Assembly (NCBI GenBank): GCA_029937205.1 | Contig: JAPYQV010000160.1 | Span: forward strand, 1 to 6,610 | Direction: 5' to 3' | Source of the DNA: Alphaproteobacteria bacterium | GTDB taxonomy: Bacteria; Pseudomonadota; Alphaproteobacteria; UBA828 | DNA: 6,610 nt | Part shown: positions 1 to 6,610 of the stretch, piece by piece | Numbering within the stretch: the stretch's first letter is position 1 | How the letters are laid out: every line of letters starts with the position of its first letter | Program-made: the position numbers and the translations under genes | Notes under the pieces: generated by a model | What the model saw: the letters and a program-made list of their open reading frames with translations, nothing else | What the model was told of the DNA's origin: nothing | The model's database searches: none

Positions 1-166
1 ACTGCGTCTCGCCACAGTGGTTTCGCTTGCTTTTTCACCATCAGTTTGCCACACTTCCACTTAGCTTCAACATGAAGGCAACGTCCGCACCTGGCTGGCA
101 GCAGGTGTTGCAATAGCTACTGGCTATGGGGCAGTCCAGACGTATTCTGGGCTATCACAAAAACTC

Positions 167-206
167 ATACTGAAAAGGTAAAAAATGGTCTATCAATACT
201 GAAAAG
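167..206. repeat. 11-bp direct repeat in the leader
   Basis: The 11-mer ATACTGAAAAG occurs at 167-177 and again at 196-206, 29 bp apart start to start. Each copy is preceded at a different distance by CTATCA (152-157 and 190-195). This may be a paired regulator-binding site or a small ancient duplication. It lies 78-117 bp upstream of the binding-protein ATG. The role is unknown. Confidence 0.45.
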
Positions 207-216
207 CAGCTCAGCT

Positions 217-240
217 ATTCCGGTCGGATACGGCCGTAAT
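217..240. promoter_or_regulatory. Candidate operator: imperfect 24-bp dyad
   Basis: The half-sites ATTCCGGTCGGA (217-228) and TACGGCCGTAAT (229-240) are inverted copies matching at 9 of 12 positions, including the outer ATT/AAT. The centre lies 55 bp upstream of the binding-protein ATG, a usual place for a repressor or activator of a catabolic transporter operon. No regulator gene is in the window, so the binding protein is unknown. The call rests on symmetry and position only. Confidence 0.35.
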
Positions 241-270
241 GAAGTAAAAAAATAACTTAACTAGCCACAC

Positions 271-275
271 AGGAG
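271..275 (+). promoter_or_regulatory. Ribosome-binding site of the binding-protein gene
   Basis: AGGAG stands 8 bases before the ATG at 284. This decides the start: a TTG at 278 would lie only 2 bases from it and the ATG at 293 would be 17 bases away. Both are poor spacings. Confidence 0.85.
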
Positions 276-283
276 ACTTGGAA

Positions 284-1486
284 ATGTTCACGATGAATTA
301 CAAAAAAGCATTGTTTACCGCTGTTGCTATCGCGGCCCTTTCGATTGCATTGCCATCAATGGCTCAGCAAACAATCAAGATCGGTGCTTCGGCGCCCAAG
401 ACAGGTCCGCTGGCCGGCGGCTCGACCGTTACATACTGGCCCAACGTCAAACTGTGGGTCGAGCAGGTTAACGCCCGTGGCGGCCTGCAACTCAAAAGCG
501 GCAAAGCCAAAGTCGAGCTGATCGAATATGATGACCGCACCAATCCGGGCGAAGCGATCAAGAACATTCAGCGTCTCGCGACTCAGGACAAGGTGGATTT
601 CATCCTGGCACCCTACGGCACGGGCTTGAATCTGGCGACAGCGCCTATCTTCGCCAAGTTTAATTATCCGTTGATCACGCATACTACGATCACGGATCAG
701 ATCGACGCACTCACCAAACGCTACTCCAACATCTTCTTCACCCTCGGTTCGACGACAGCATTCGCCGGCTCGGTGGCGAAGGTGCTGAAACAAATGCGAG
801 ATGATGGCAAAATCGGCAAGCGCGTCGCCATGGTAAACGTTGCCGATGCGTTTGGTATTGAGCTTGCGAATGCGGCCCGGCCGATCTTCAAGGATGCCGG
901 ATTTGAAATTGTTTATGACAAGTCCTATCCGCTCGGGTCGCCTGACCTTTCGCCGGTCGTGCGCGGCGCCAAGGCCTCCAAACCCGACGCCTTTGTCGCC
1001 TGGTCATACCCGCCCGATACGTTCGGCTTAACCGCCCAAGCAAAAGTGCAGGGCCTCAATGTGAAGGCCTTTTACACGGCCGTCGCCACCGCCTTCCCGG
1101 CTTTCGGCGGTAAATTCGGCAAATCCGCTGAAGGTATCCTGGGTGCCGGCGGCATCAATCCTGATACGGATGCGATGAAGGCCTATTTTGCAGCCCATAA
1201 GAAAGCCACCGGCAAATCCCCGGATTACTGGGCCAGCGGCATGGTCTATGCGACCTTCCAGATCCTTGAAAAAGCCATCGAAGGAGTCGGATCGAAAGAC
1301 CGGAAAGCAGTGATTGACTACATCAAGAAAAACCGCTTCGAAACCGTCATGGGACCGATCGTTTTTGAAAACCAGAACAACGAAAAATATTGGACGGTCG
1401 GCCAGTGGCAAGGTGGAAAGTTTTATGGGGTAAGCTCGACAGGCCGTCCCGGCGCTAAACCTGTAAAGTCTAAATCCAGCTGGTAA
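284..1486 (+). CDS. Periplasmic solute-binding protein of a Liv-type ABC importer (LivK-like)
   Basis: This 400-residue protein is the extracytoplasmic receptor that binds the solute and delivers it to the LivH/LivM channel. Residues 1-27 form a classical Sec signal peptide: basic MNYKK, a hydrophobic stretch, then a signal peptidase I site PSMA|QQ. The mature part begins TIKIGASAPKTGPLAGG, the usual opening of the type I periplasmic-binding fold (Peripla_BP_6), and continues with typical family segments such as EYDDRTNPGEAIKNIQRL (81-98) and FILAPYGTG (106-114). No cysteine is present, so no disulfide can form. ATG 284 is chosen on its AGGAG site. The gene is followed by a terminator and then by the permease and ATPase genes, so it probably gives the most abundant transcript. 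The family is broad: amino acids, amides and aromatic acids are all bound by relatives. The ligand cannot be read from sequence; the downstream aldehyde dehydrogenase argues against ordinary leucine uptake. Confidence 0.93.
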   Translation: MFTMNYKKALFTAVAIAALSIALPSMAQQTIKIGASAPKTGPLAGGSTVTYWPNVKLWVEQVNARGGLQLKSGKAKVELIEYDDRTNPGEAIKNIQRLATQDKVDFILAPYGTGLNLATAPIFAKFNYPLITHTTITDQIDALTKRYSNIFFTLGSTTAFAGSVAKVLKQMRDDGKIGKRVAMVNVADAFGIELANAARPIFKDAGFEIVYDKSYPLGSPDLSPVVRGAKASKPDAFVAWSYPPDTFGLTAQAKVQGLNVKAFYTAVATAFPAFGGKFGKSAEGILGAGGINPDTDAMKAYFAAHKKATGKSPDYWASGMVYATFQILEKAIEGVGSKDRKAVIDYIKKNRFETVMGPIVFENQNNEKYWTVGQWQGGKFYGVSSTGRPGAKPVKSKSSW

Positions 1487-1498
1487 GCTTCTTCGTTC

Positions 1499-1540
1499 AC
1501 TCCCGGTGCAGGCAACGCGTCCGCACCGGGAGTTTCTTTT
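1499..1540 (+). terminator. Rho-independent terminator after the binding-protein gene
   Basis: A perfect 11-bp GC-rich stem pairs ACTCCCGGTGC (1499-1509) with GCACCGGGAGT (1523-1533) around a 13-base loop, followed by TTTCTTTT. The stem starts 12 bases after the stop codon. It should end most transcripts here, keeping the receptor in excess over the membrane and ATPase subunits. The downstream genes must then rely on read-through or on a promoter in 1541-1739. Confidence 0.9.
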
Positions 1541-1739
1541 AGTTCCTGAAGTCAACTCGCAAGTGCAACACTTAGATAGTACGCGATTTCAGTAAGTTAG
1601 CTCAATACAATTCAGATTTTGTCTTTTAGTTTCAGATACTTATCCTGACGATCGTTTTGTACTTGGTCGAAAAACCAATCGTTTTAGATTCGTACAGTGT
1701 TGCACTTGCGAGTTGAATCTGCGGTTTATTTTATCCGTC
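1541..1739. other. AT-rich spacer between binding protein and livH
   Basis: This stretch contains no gene. It is mostly the inverted-repeat element listed separately. Inside it are a 5-bp hairpin TTGGT/ACCAA (1663-1678, loop of 6) and a repeated ATCGTTTT (1651-1658 and 1679-1686). A weak sigma-70-like pair, TTGTCT (1619-1624) and TATCCT (1641-1646) with a 16-base spacer, matches consensus at 4 of 6 positions each. It could restart transcription after the terminator, but it is weak enough to be chance. Confidence 0.5.
1552..1716. mobile_element. 165-bp inverted-repeat element, possible MITE or IS30-like remnant
   Basis: The 21-base arm at 1552-1572 (TCAACTCGCAA...CAACACT) is repeated as a perfect reverse complement at 1696-1716, enclosing 123 bp of AT-rich DNA with no reading frame of note. 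Arms this long and exact around such a short non-coding core are typical of non-autonomous insertion elements. Just outside the right arm, the outward reading GTGTTGCACTT...TTGAATCTGC recalls, from memory, the ends of IS30-family elements, whose tips carry GATTCAA and GCAACA blocks. No transposase is present, and I see no clear target duplication, although IS30-family duplications are only 2-3 bp. The right arm ends 23 bp before the livH ATG, and a TTG start for livH would lie inside it. An alternative is a large regulatory RNA hairpin. Confidence 0.6.
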
Positions 1740-2606
1740 ATGGACATTCTCATTATCGGCGGAATGTTGGGTGGAGCCTATGCCCTCATGGCGATGGGCT
1801 TACAGCTTCAGTACGGCCTCGCCCGAATCATGAATCTCGCCAATGGCGAGATGCTGGTGGCGGGATCCTTTGCAGCATTTTGGATTTTCACCAGCGCAAG
1901 TCTCAGCCCAATCCTGTCGATCGCCCTGGTCGCTCCCCTGGCCTTTATCCTGAATTGGCTGATCTACAAAATTTTTTTGAGGCCCCTAGTCAAACGCGCC
2001 AAGTCGGAAAGTCAACTGGAGGTCAGCAGCATCCTCTCCACGTTCGGCCAAAGCTTTATCCTGGTCGGCATCATGCTCGCCGTATTTGGTGGTGAATATT
2101 TCAACTACTCTTACTTAGAAGTCCCATTTCAAATTCTTGGACAGGCCTATGAGCTAAATCGCATCGTCGCCTTTCTTTTTGCTGTCGTGCTTTGCGCCGG
2201 CCTCTACATTTGGCTCAATCGGACGCGGGCAGGTCTGACCATGCGGGCCATATCCGTCAATTCGGAAGCCGCAAGTTTGGTTGGGATCAATGTGCCACGA
2301 GCATCGGCTCTGGCCTTTGCGCTGGGGGGTGCCGTCACGGCCTCCGGGGGCGCTTTGCTCAGCATGTTCCTGACCTTCGACGCCTCGGTCGGCGTTATCT
2401 TCACCATGAAGGCCTTGGTGATCGTCATCATGGGCGGCGTCCGAGACGTTCGGGGCACCATCATCGCAGCGTTCGTTCTGGGATTTGCCGAGACCGCTGT
2501 GGCCAGCCTGATCGATCCGGGATTGACCCTTGCCGCTGCTTACCTGCTTTTCATACTCGTGTTGATGTTCCGGCCCGAAGGCATGTTCGGCAGAAAGTCA
2601 ACATGA
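1740..2606 (+). CDS. livH: Liv-type ABC importer permease LivH
   Basis: This 288-residue inner-membrane protein is one of the two channel subunits and pairs with LivM. It is almost wholly hydrophobic, with about eight membrane segments (for example 3-22, 36-52, 55-78, 98-118, 141-157, 188-210, 238-256, 262-277). The opening GGMLGGAYALMAMGLQLQYG and the NLANGEML segment (32-39) match the usual LivH start (GLxLGGVYALVALGLxLIFG, NFAHGExL). The cytoplasmic coupling loop that docks on the ATPase is RAISVNSEAASLVGINVPRA (169-188). The length is normal. ATG 1740 is chosen by family alignment. An in-frame TTG at 1713 lies inside the inverted-repeat element and would add nine residues. Neither has a good Shine-Dalgarno sequence, so initiation may be weak. 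The stop overlaps the livM start (ATGA). Confidence 0.92.
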   Translation: MDILIIGGMLGGAYALMAMGLQLQYGLARIMNLANGEMLVAGSFAAFWIFTSASLSPILSIALVAPLAFILNWLIYKIFLRPLVKRAKSESQLEVSSILSTFGQSFILVGIMLAVFGGEYFNYSYLEVPFQILGQAYELNRIVAFLFAVVLCAGLYIWLNRTRAGLTMRAISVNSEAASLVGINVPRASALAFALGGAVTASGGALLSMFLTFDASVGVIFTMKALVIVIMGGVRDVRGTIIAAFVLGFAETAVASLIDPGLTLAAAYLLFILVLMFRPEGMFGRKST

Positions 2607-3538
2607 CGCGCCGGGAACTCTATGGCTTGCTGGCGGGTATTTTTCTTTTCGCGGCCGCGGCCCTACTACCCGTTTTTAATACGGGGTATGGGCTATCACT
2701 TGGTGTCACCATTGCCATGTATACGGTCCTTTCGACATCCTGGACGTTGTTCTCCGGGCCGACCCACTACATATCTCTTGCCACGGCGGCCTTTTTCGGG
2801 CTCGGCATGTATGTGGTTGGTGGCGGTCTCGAAATCATGCCCTTCCCGCTCTTGGTCATGATCGCCGCGCTGGTCGGTGCCGTCCTCGCCGGTCTTGTCG
2901 GTTTGGCAACACTGAGGCTTTCGGGCGTATATTTCGTCATTTTCACCCTCGGGCTCGCCGAGCTTATTCGCCAGCTCATGACCTGGGGTCAGACAACATT
3001 AGGTACCAGCAGCGGGCTTTATGTTCTGACCAATGTCGATGAAAAAATGATCTACTGGCAGCTTCTGATACTGGCGGCATTCGTCTACCTGATCGGCTGG
3101 TGGATCAATCGGTCGCGTCTCGGTTTTGCACTCAGAATTATCGGCAACAGTGAAGTCGTCGCCGCTCACAGCGGCATCAATACGGCGCAGACCAAGATTT
3201 TTTTGTTTATGGTCTCAGGATCCATCGCAGCACTCACCGGGGCGATCCTTGCGCCAAGGTGGACTTATATCGAACCGACCATGGCCTTCAGTCCTATGCT
3301 GTCCTTTCTGGTTGTCATCACGGCGTTGATCGGTGGCGCCCACCGACTTTGGGGGCCAATTCTCGGCGTAGTGCCCTTTGTTCTGGTCTGGGATCTGATT
3401 ACGGCGAAGTTCCCCAATCAAACGGCTTTGATGTTAGGGGTGGCCTTTCTTTTGATCGTTTACGCGATCCCCCACGGGTTTGTCGGACTGGGTGAAAAGT
3501 ATTGGGCCAAGTATAAAGAGTGGCGGGTATCGCCATGA
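2603..3538 (+). CDS. livM: Liv-type ABC importer permease LivM
   Basis: This 311-residue protein is the second channel subunit and forms the membrane pore with LivH. About nine or ten hydrophobic segments run from residue 7 to 292. Family landmarks are SGPTHYISLATAAFFGLGMY (51-70), where relatives have GQxSLGHAAFFGxGAY; the coupling loop ALRIIGNSEVVAAHSGIN (176-193); and IGGAHRLWGPILG (243-255), the LivM GGxGTxxGPxxG block. In the segment where relatives usually have a TGGxxGL motif this protein has TTLGTSSGL (131-139), a variant. The start ATG overlaps the livH stop as ATGA, and the same frame runs open far upstream inside livH, but only the start at 2603 gives a LivM of normal length. The C-terminus is charged (EKYWAKYKEWRVSP) and its stop overlaps livG, so H, M and G are translationally coupled. 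Confidence 0.92.
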   Translation: MTRRELYGLLAGIFLFAAAALLPVFNTGYGLSLGVTIAMYTVLSTSWTLFSGPTHYISLATAAFFGLGMYVVGGGLEIMPFPLLVMIAALVGAVLAGLVGLATLRLSGVYFVIFTLGLAELIRQLMTWGQTTLGTSSGLYVLTNVDEKMIYWQLLILAAFVYLIGWWINRSRLGFALRIIGNSEVVAAHSGINTAQTKIFLFMVSGSIAALTGAILAPRWTYIEPTMAFSPMLSFLVVITALIGGAHRLWGPILGVVPFVLVWDLITAKFPNQTALMLGVAFLLIVYAIPHGFVGLGEKYWAKYKEWRVSP

Positions 3539-4269
3539 CCGATACTTCCGCTCTATCCATTCGTAATGTCACAAAAAAATTCGGTGGTTTGGTCGCCGTC
3601 GATAACATGTCTTTCGATATTAAGGACCGCGAAGTTCTTGGTCTCATCGGGCCGAATGGATCGGGTAAGACCACGATGTTGAATCTGATCTCGGGAGAAC
3701 TGAAACCCGGTTCGGGTCATGTCCAAGTGTTCGGTCGGGAAATTTCCGGCCGCCCCCCACACCAGGTTGCCCGACACGGCGTCGCCCGCACCTTTCAGCT
3801 TGTCAGGATGCTGCCGAGCATGACAGTGATGGAGAATGTTGCCGCCGGCGGCGTTTTCGGTTATCGCCGGTATTGGGGGGCAAAGTTGAAACGGCGCACC
3901 AAGTACCTGATCGAACATGTCGGATTGGGCGGCAAGGAACAGGTGCCGGTGATTGCCCTCACTTATATCGACCAAAAGCGCGTAGAACTGGCGCGGGCGC
4001 TGATATCGGACCCGAAGCTTCTCTTGCTGGACGAATGGCTGGCGGGTCTGAATCCACCGGAGATGAAAATCGGCATCAATCTGGTCAGCGGATTGCGCTA
4101 TGAAGGTCGCACTATCCTTGTCGTCGAACATTACATGGATGCCATCCGGAGCCTCTGTGACCGGTGCGTCGCCATGAACAGTGGCGCCAAAATCGCCGAA
4201 GGTTCTCCCGAAGATGTGCTCAACGATCCTGAAGTCGTCCGCGCCTATCTGGGAGATGACGATGCTTGA
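3535..4269 (+). CDS. livG: Liv-type ABC importer ATPase LivG, with atypical signature motif
   Basis: This 244-residue cytoplasmic ATPase hydrolyses ATP together with LivF to drive import. Walker A is GPNGSGKTT (39-47, Lys45), the Q-loop glutamine is Gln88 in RTFQLVR, Walker B is LLLLD with catalytic Glu167, and the switch histidine is His199 in VVEHY. The C-terminal SPEDVLNDPEVVRAYLGD is the standard Liv ending. Two positions are unusual: the ABC signature, normally LSYGQ or similar in LivG, reads LTYID (142-146), and the residue after the catalytic Glu is Trp168 instead of Pro (DEW for DEP). The frame is intact and surrounding residues (QKRVELARAL, AGLNPPE) are well conserved, so this looks like a subfamily trait, not decay. 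ATG 3535 is chosen for its ATGA overlap with livM; GTG 3520 is possible and would add five residues. Confidence 0.92.
   Translation: MTDTSALSIRNVTKKFGGLVAVDNMSFDIKDREVLGLIGPNGSGKTTMLNLISGELKPGSGHVQVFGREISGRPPHQVARHGVARTFQLVRMLPSMTVMENVAAGGVFGYRRYWGAKLKRRTKYLIEHVGLGGKEQVPVIALTYIDQKRVELARALISDPKLLLLDEWLAGLNPPEMKIGINLVSGLRYEGRTILVVEHYMDAIRSLCDRCVAMNSGAKIAEGSPEDVLNDPEVVRAYLGDDDA
4251..4255 (+). promoter_or_regulatory. Ribosome-binding site of livF, inside livG
   Basis: GGGAG lies six bases before ATG 4262. It favours that start over the in-frame ATG at 4256, which directly abuts it and would add two residues. Confidence 0.65.
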
Positions 4270-5119
4270 CTGCCGTGATCTTTCGGTTTTCTATGGCCCC
4301 CATTTGGCGTTGGCCGGCGTGTCGATCAACATCAAGCCCGGTGAGATTGTCACCATCCTGGGAGCGAATGGAGCCGGCAAAAGCACACTTTTGAAAACCA
4401 TCTCGGGATTGATTGACCATGAGGAGGAAAGCAAAATTTTCATTGACGGCAGATCCATTTCCGATTGGGATCCCCATCAGATCGTCGAAGCCGGACTTTC
4501 TATGGTGCCGGAAGGCCGGGATCTGTTTGGTGAATTGACGGTTTTGGAAAATCTGATGCTCGGCGCCTATCCCCGACGGGCGCGAGGCGAGGAGGAGGCT
4601 AATCTCGACCACGTGATGACGCTCTTTCCTAAGCTTGCCGAACGCCGCAAACAAATCGCCCGCACCATGAGCGGCGGCGAACAGCAGATGGTAGCGGTCG
4701 GTCGAGCGATGATGTCCGCCCCGTCGATTCTTATGCTGGATGAGCCGTCATTGGGTCTGTCACCCCTTCTATGTTCCGAACTATTCAAGGCCCTGGCGGA
4801 AATTCGCAAATCCGGTGTCGGCATTCTGCTGGTTGAACAAAATGTCAAACAGAGCCTAGCCATTTCCGATCGCGGCTATCTTCTGGAGACAGGACGAATT
4901 ACGGGCGAGGGGACAGCGGAGGCCCTGGCGAATGACCAGGCCGTTTTGAGGGCATATCTCGGCGGCACCACGCGGGTGAAAACCCGAAGGCTTGAACGTC
5001 TACCCACCAGCGATACCCTCAAATGCAATATTCATGATTTAATTAAACGTGCGGAGCAAAGACAATCCGATCATATTATGACCATGAGGTCAAGAACGGG
5101 AGATATTCAGGATCGGTAA
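4262..5119 (+). CDS. livF: Liv-type ABC importer ATPase LivF with long C-terminal extension
   Basis: This cytoplasmic ATPase of 285 residues is the partner of LivG. Walker A is GANGAGKS (34-41, Lys40), the region after it carries VPEGRDLFGELTVLENL (82-98) typical of LivF, the signature is canonical MSGGEQQ (136-142), and Walker B is ILMLDEPSLGLSP with Glu161. The switch position is Gln193 in VEQN, which is normal for LivF, where histidine is replaced. The usual LivF ends near AYLGG, here residues 231-235. This one continues for 50 more residues, rich in Arg and Lys and with no recognised domain, encoded partly by AT-rich DNA (24 G/C in 5021-5090). The extension may be a lost stop codon reading into former spacer, or a real add-on. 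The gene overlaps livG by 8 bp and ends 11 bases before the dehydrogenase. Confidence 0.92.
   Translation: MLDCRDLSVFYGPHLALAGVSINIKPGEIVTILGANGAGKSTLLKTISGLIDHEEESKIFIDGRSISDWDPHQIVEAGLSMVPEGRDLFGELTVLENLMLGAYPRRARGEEEANLDHVMTLFPKLAERRKQIARTMSGGEQQMVAVGRAMMSAPSILMLDEPSLGLSPLLCSELFKALAEIRKSGVGILLVEQNVKQSLAISDRGYLLETGRITGEGTAEALANDQAVLRAYLGGTTRVKTRRLERLPTSDTLKCNIHDLIKRAEQRQSDHIMTMRSRTGDIQDR
5079..5092. promoter_or_regulatory. Short perfect dyad near the end of livF
   Basis: TGACC and GGTCA form a perfect inverted pair separated by ATGA, 38 bases upstream of the aldehyde dehydrogenase ATG and inside the AT-rich livF extension. Position and symmetry would suit an operator, but a 5-bp half-site is short and may be chance. 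Confidence 0.25.
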
Positions 5120-5123
5120 AGGA
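5118..5123 (+). promoter_or_regulatory. Ribosome-binding site of the aldehyde dehydrogenase
   Basis: AAAGGA overlaps the livF TAA stop and lies seven bases before ATG 5131. The arrangement favours translational coupling of the dehydrogenase to livF. Confidence 0.75.
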
Positions 5124-5130
5124 TGCAGAG

Positions 5131-6591
5131 ATGAAAAAGATATTCACTGACATGTATGTCGGCGGCAGGTGGTGGCCCACGGAGAACACGTTTTTCGACA
5201 TGAATCCCTCGGACGATACCCTCTGGGCCGAGGTTCCGGATGTGGGAATCAACGAAGTCCAAAGCGCTATCGACTCCGCAAATCACGCTTTCGAAAAGTG
5301 GTCTGAACTCTCCTTTAACCAGCGCGCCCATTTCATGATCAAGATCGCGGAGATTTTCGAAAAGCGGAAAATGGATATCGTCTCGGCGCTGCAGGGAGAG
5401 GCCGGCGGCTGGTTCGGCAAGGGCATGTTCGAAGCCAGCTATGTGCCGGAGATTTTCTATGCGGCGGCGGCGATGAATTACGCTGCCATCGGCGAAATCA
5501 TCCCATCAGAGTTCGGCAAGTTGTCCATGGCGATCCGCCGCCCCATGGGGGTGGTGTCGGTCATCAGTCCTTGGAATTTTCCAACCCTACTGACGGCGCG
5601 AGGCATCGCCTTTGCGCTGTCCGCCGGTAATACGGTGGTGCTCAAACCGTCGGAGGAAACACCATACTGCGGTGGGCTACTGTTTGCGGAAATTTTCGAA
5701 GAAGCTGGTGTGCCCGGTGGCGTGCTCAATGTCATTACATGTTCCCGCGACAATGTTTCCACAGTTGGCGAGGAAATGGTCGAGCATCCTCTGGTGAAAG
5801 GAATTTCCTTTACGGGCTCCACTGCCGTAGGCCGGGAGATTGCCGCCCGTGCTGGCGCGCACCTGAAGAAATGCTGTGTCGAACTCGGCGGCAAGAATGC
5901 GCTGATCGTCTGTGATGACGCGGATATGGATCGGGCCACCGGGGCTGCAAATTTCGGCAGCTTTATGCACCAAGGCCAGATATGCATGTCGGTGGAAAAG
6001 ATTCTGGTCCAGGAGAGCGTTCTGCCGGAATTTCTTGACCGGTTCAAAGAGCGAGCTTCAAAGTTGAAAATCGGTGACACCACGAAAGACAAATCCCACA
6101 TGATCGGCCCGTTGATCAATGACCGGCAGGTGGCAAGAGTGAAGTCTCAGATCGACGACGCCTTAGAGAAAGGCGCTGAGATTGTCCTTGGGGGCAAAGT
6201 GGACGGCCGGTTTGTCGAACCGACGATAGTCACCGGCGTGACATCGGATATGACCCTATATCGGGATGAAACCTTCGGACCGGTAGTATCGGTGATTCCA
6301 TTTGGCACCGATGAAGAAGCCGTAGCCATCGCCAACGATACGGAATACGGTCTGTCATCGGGGGTCATCACCAAGGACGAATACCGGGGCCTGGGAATCG
6401 CCCAGAAGCTGGAAACCGGCATGTGTCACATTAATTGTTCGTCTGTCAACGATGAGCCTCACGCGCCCTTCGGCGGCTTGAAGTCTTCTGGCGTCGGCCG
6501 TCACGGCGGACGGTGGGCGACGGATACCTTTACCGAAACAAGGTGGATTACGCTGGAGCGCGGCGGCCGGGGCTTCCCGCCGGGGTTCTGA
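5131..6591 (+). CDS. NAD(P)-dependent aldehyde dehydrogenase, aromatic-aldehyde type
   Basis: This 486-residue cytoplasmic enzyme should oxidise an aldehyde to its carboxylic acid. The full ALDH superfamily signature is present: SPWNFP (146-151) with the oxyanion-hole Asn149, Lys172 in LKPSE for cofactor binding, SFTGSTAVGREIA (226-238) at the Rossmann fold, the general base Glu251 in ELGGK, the catalytic Cys285 in GQICMS, and ETFGP (380-384). The GQICMS block and the ending PHAPFGGLKSSGVGRHGG (443-460) are typical of vanillin, benzaldehyde and salicylaldehyde dehydrogenases, so an aromatic aldehyde is the first guess. Length is normal and the frame intact. Its place directly behind a complete importer operon suggests that it acts on the imported compound or a product of it. 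Relatives also accept aliphatic and semialdehyde substrates, so the substrate remains open. Confidence 0.92.
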   Translation: MKKIFTDMYVGGRWWPTENTFFDMNPSDDTLWAEVPDVGINEVQSAIDSANHAFEKWSELSFNQRAHFMIKIAEIFEKRKMDIVSALQGEAGGWFGKGMFEASYVPEIFYAAAAMNYAAIGEIIPSEFGKLSMAIRRPMGVVSVISPWNFPTLLTARGIAFALSAGNTVVLKPSEETPYCGGLLFAEIFEEAGVPGGVLNVITCSRDNVSTVGEEMVEHPLVKGISFTGSTAVGREIAARAGAHLKKCCVELGGKNALIVCDDADMDRATGAANFGSFMHQGQICMSVEKILVQESVLPEFLDRFKERASKLKIGDTTKDKSHMIGPLINDRQVARVKSQIDDALEKGAEIVLGGKVDGRFVEPTIVTGVTSDMTLYRDETFGPVVSVIPFGTDEEAVAIANDTEYGLSSGVITKDEYRGLGIAQKLETGMCHINCSSVNDEPHAPFGGLKSSGVGRHGGRWATDTFTETRWITLERGGRGFPPGF

Positions 6592-6610
6592 GGACAGGTT
6601 TTCCCCAAAA
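6592..6610. other. Short tail after the dehydrogenase
   Basis: Nineteen bases remain. AGGACAGG near 6591-6598 could be a ribosome-binding site for a following gene, and TTTTCCCCAAAA ends the window. There is too little to decide whether the operon continues. Confidence 0.4.

Larger units (their letters stand above)
1..283. other. Leader region without a convincing gene
   Basis: No reading frame here has both a credible start and a ribosome-binding site. One + frame, open from about 65 to 181, reads NVRTWLAAGVAIATGYGAVQ in its middle, which faintly resembles the first membrane segment of an MFS transporter. It has no ATG, follows a stop codon, and ends after about 38 codons, so at most it is a decayed fragment. 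The 3' part, from about 160, is clearly AT-rich, as expected of promoter DNA. I could not find a -35/-10 pair good enough to call. The direct repeat and dyad listed separately are the only ordered structures seen. Confidence 0.6.

Overview
The window holds one six-gene cluster, all on the + strand: a branched-chain-amino-acid-type (HAAT/Liv family) ABC importer followed by an NAD(P)-dependent aldehyde dehydrogenase. By eye the coding DNA is moderately GC-rich, with alphaproteobacterial-looking protein sequences and tightly overlapping genes. I infer an alphaproteobacterium, without a genus, and this rests on general resemblance, not on a marker gene.

Layout. 1-283: a leader with no convincing gene, AT-rich from about 160, carrying an 11-bp direct repeat and an imperfect 24-bp dyad before the first gene. 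284-1486: periplasmic solute-binding protein (LivK-type) with a clear signal peptide. 1499-1540: a strong intrinsic terminator. 1552-1716: a 165-bp AT-rich block bounded by perfect 21-bp inverted repeats, which looks like a miniature or remnant insertion element with IS30-like ends. Its right edge lies only 23 bp before the chosen livH start. 1740-5119: livH, livM, livG and livF, joined by ATGA or 8-bp stop/start overlaps. 5131-6591: aldehyde dehydrogenase, with its ribosome-binding site overlapping the livF stop codon. 6592-6610: a short tail with nothing assignable.

How it works together. The binding protein should capture a small organic solute in the periplasm and hand it to the LivH/LivM channel. 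LivG and LivF power import, and the dehydrogenase would oxidise an aldehyde, either the imported compound or a breakdown product, to a carboxylic acid. The dehydrogenase resembles the vanillin/benzaldehyde/salicylaldehyde group, so an aromatic or related substrate is a reasonable guess. The sequence does not fix the substrate.

Most notable points: the inverted-repeat element between binding protein and permease, which sits where the livH ribosome-binding site should be; a LivG with a non-canonical ABC signature (LTYID) and DEW after Walker B, predicting one degenerate ATP site in the LivG-LivF pair; and a 50-residue AT-rich C-terminal extension on LivF. I found no wholly new system; this is a recognisable transporter-enzyme operon with unusual details.
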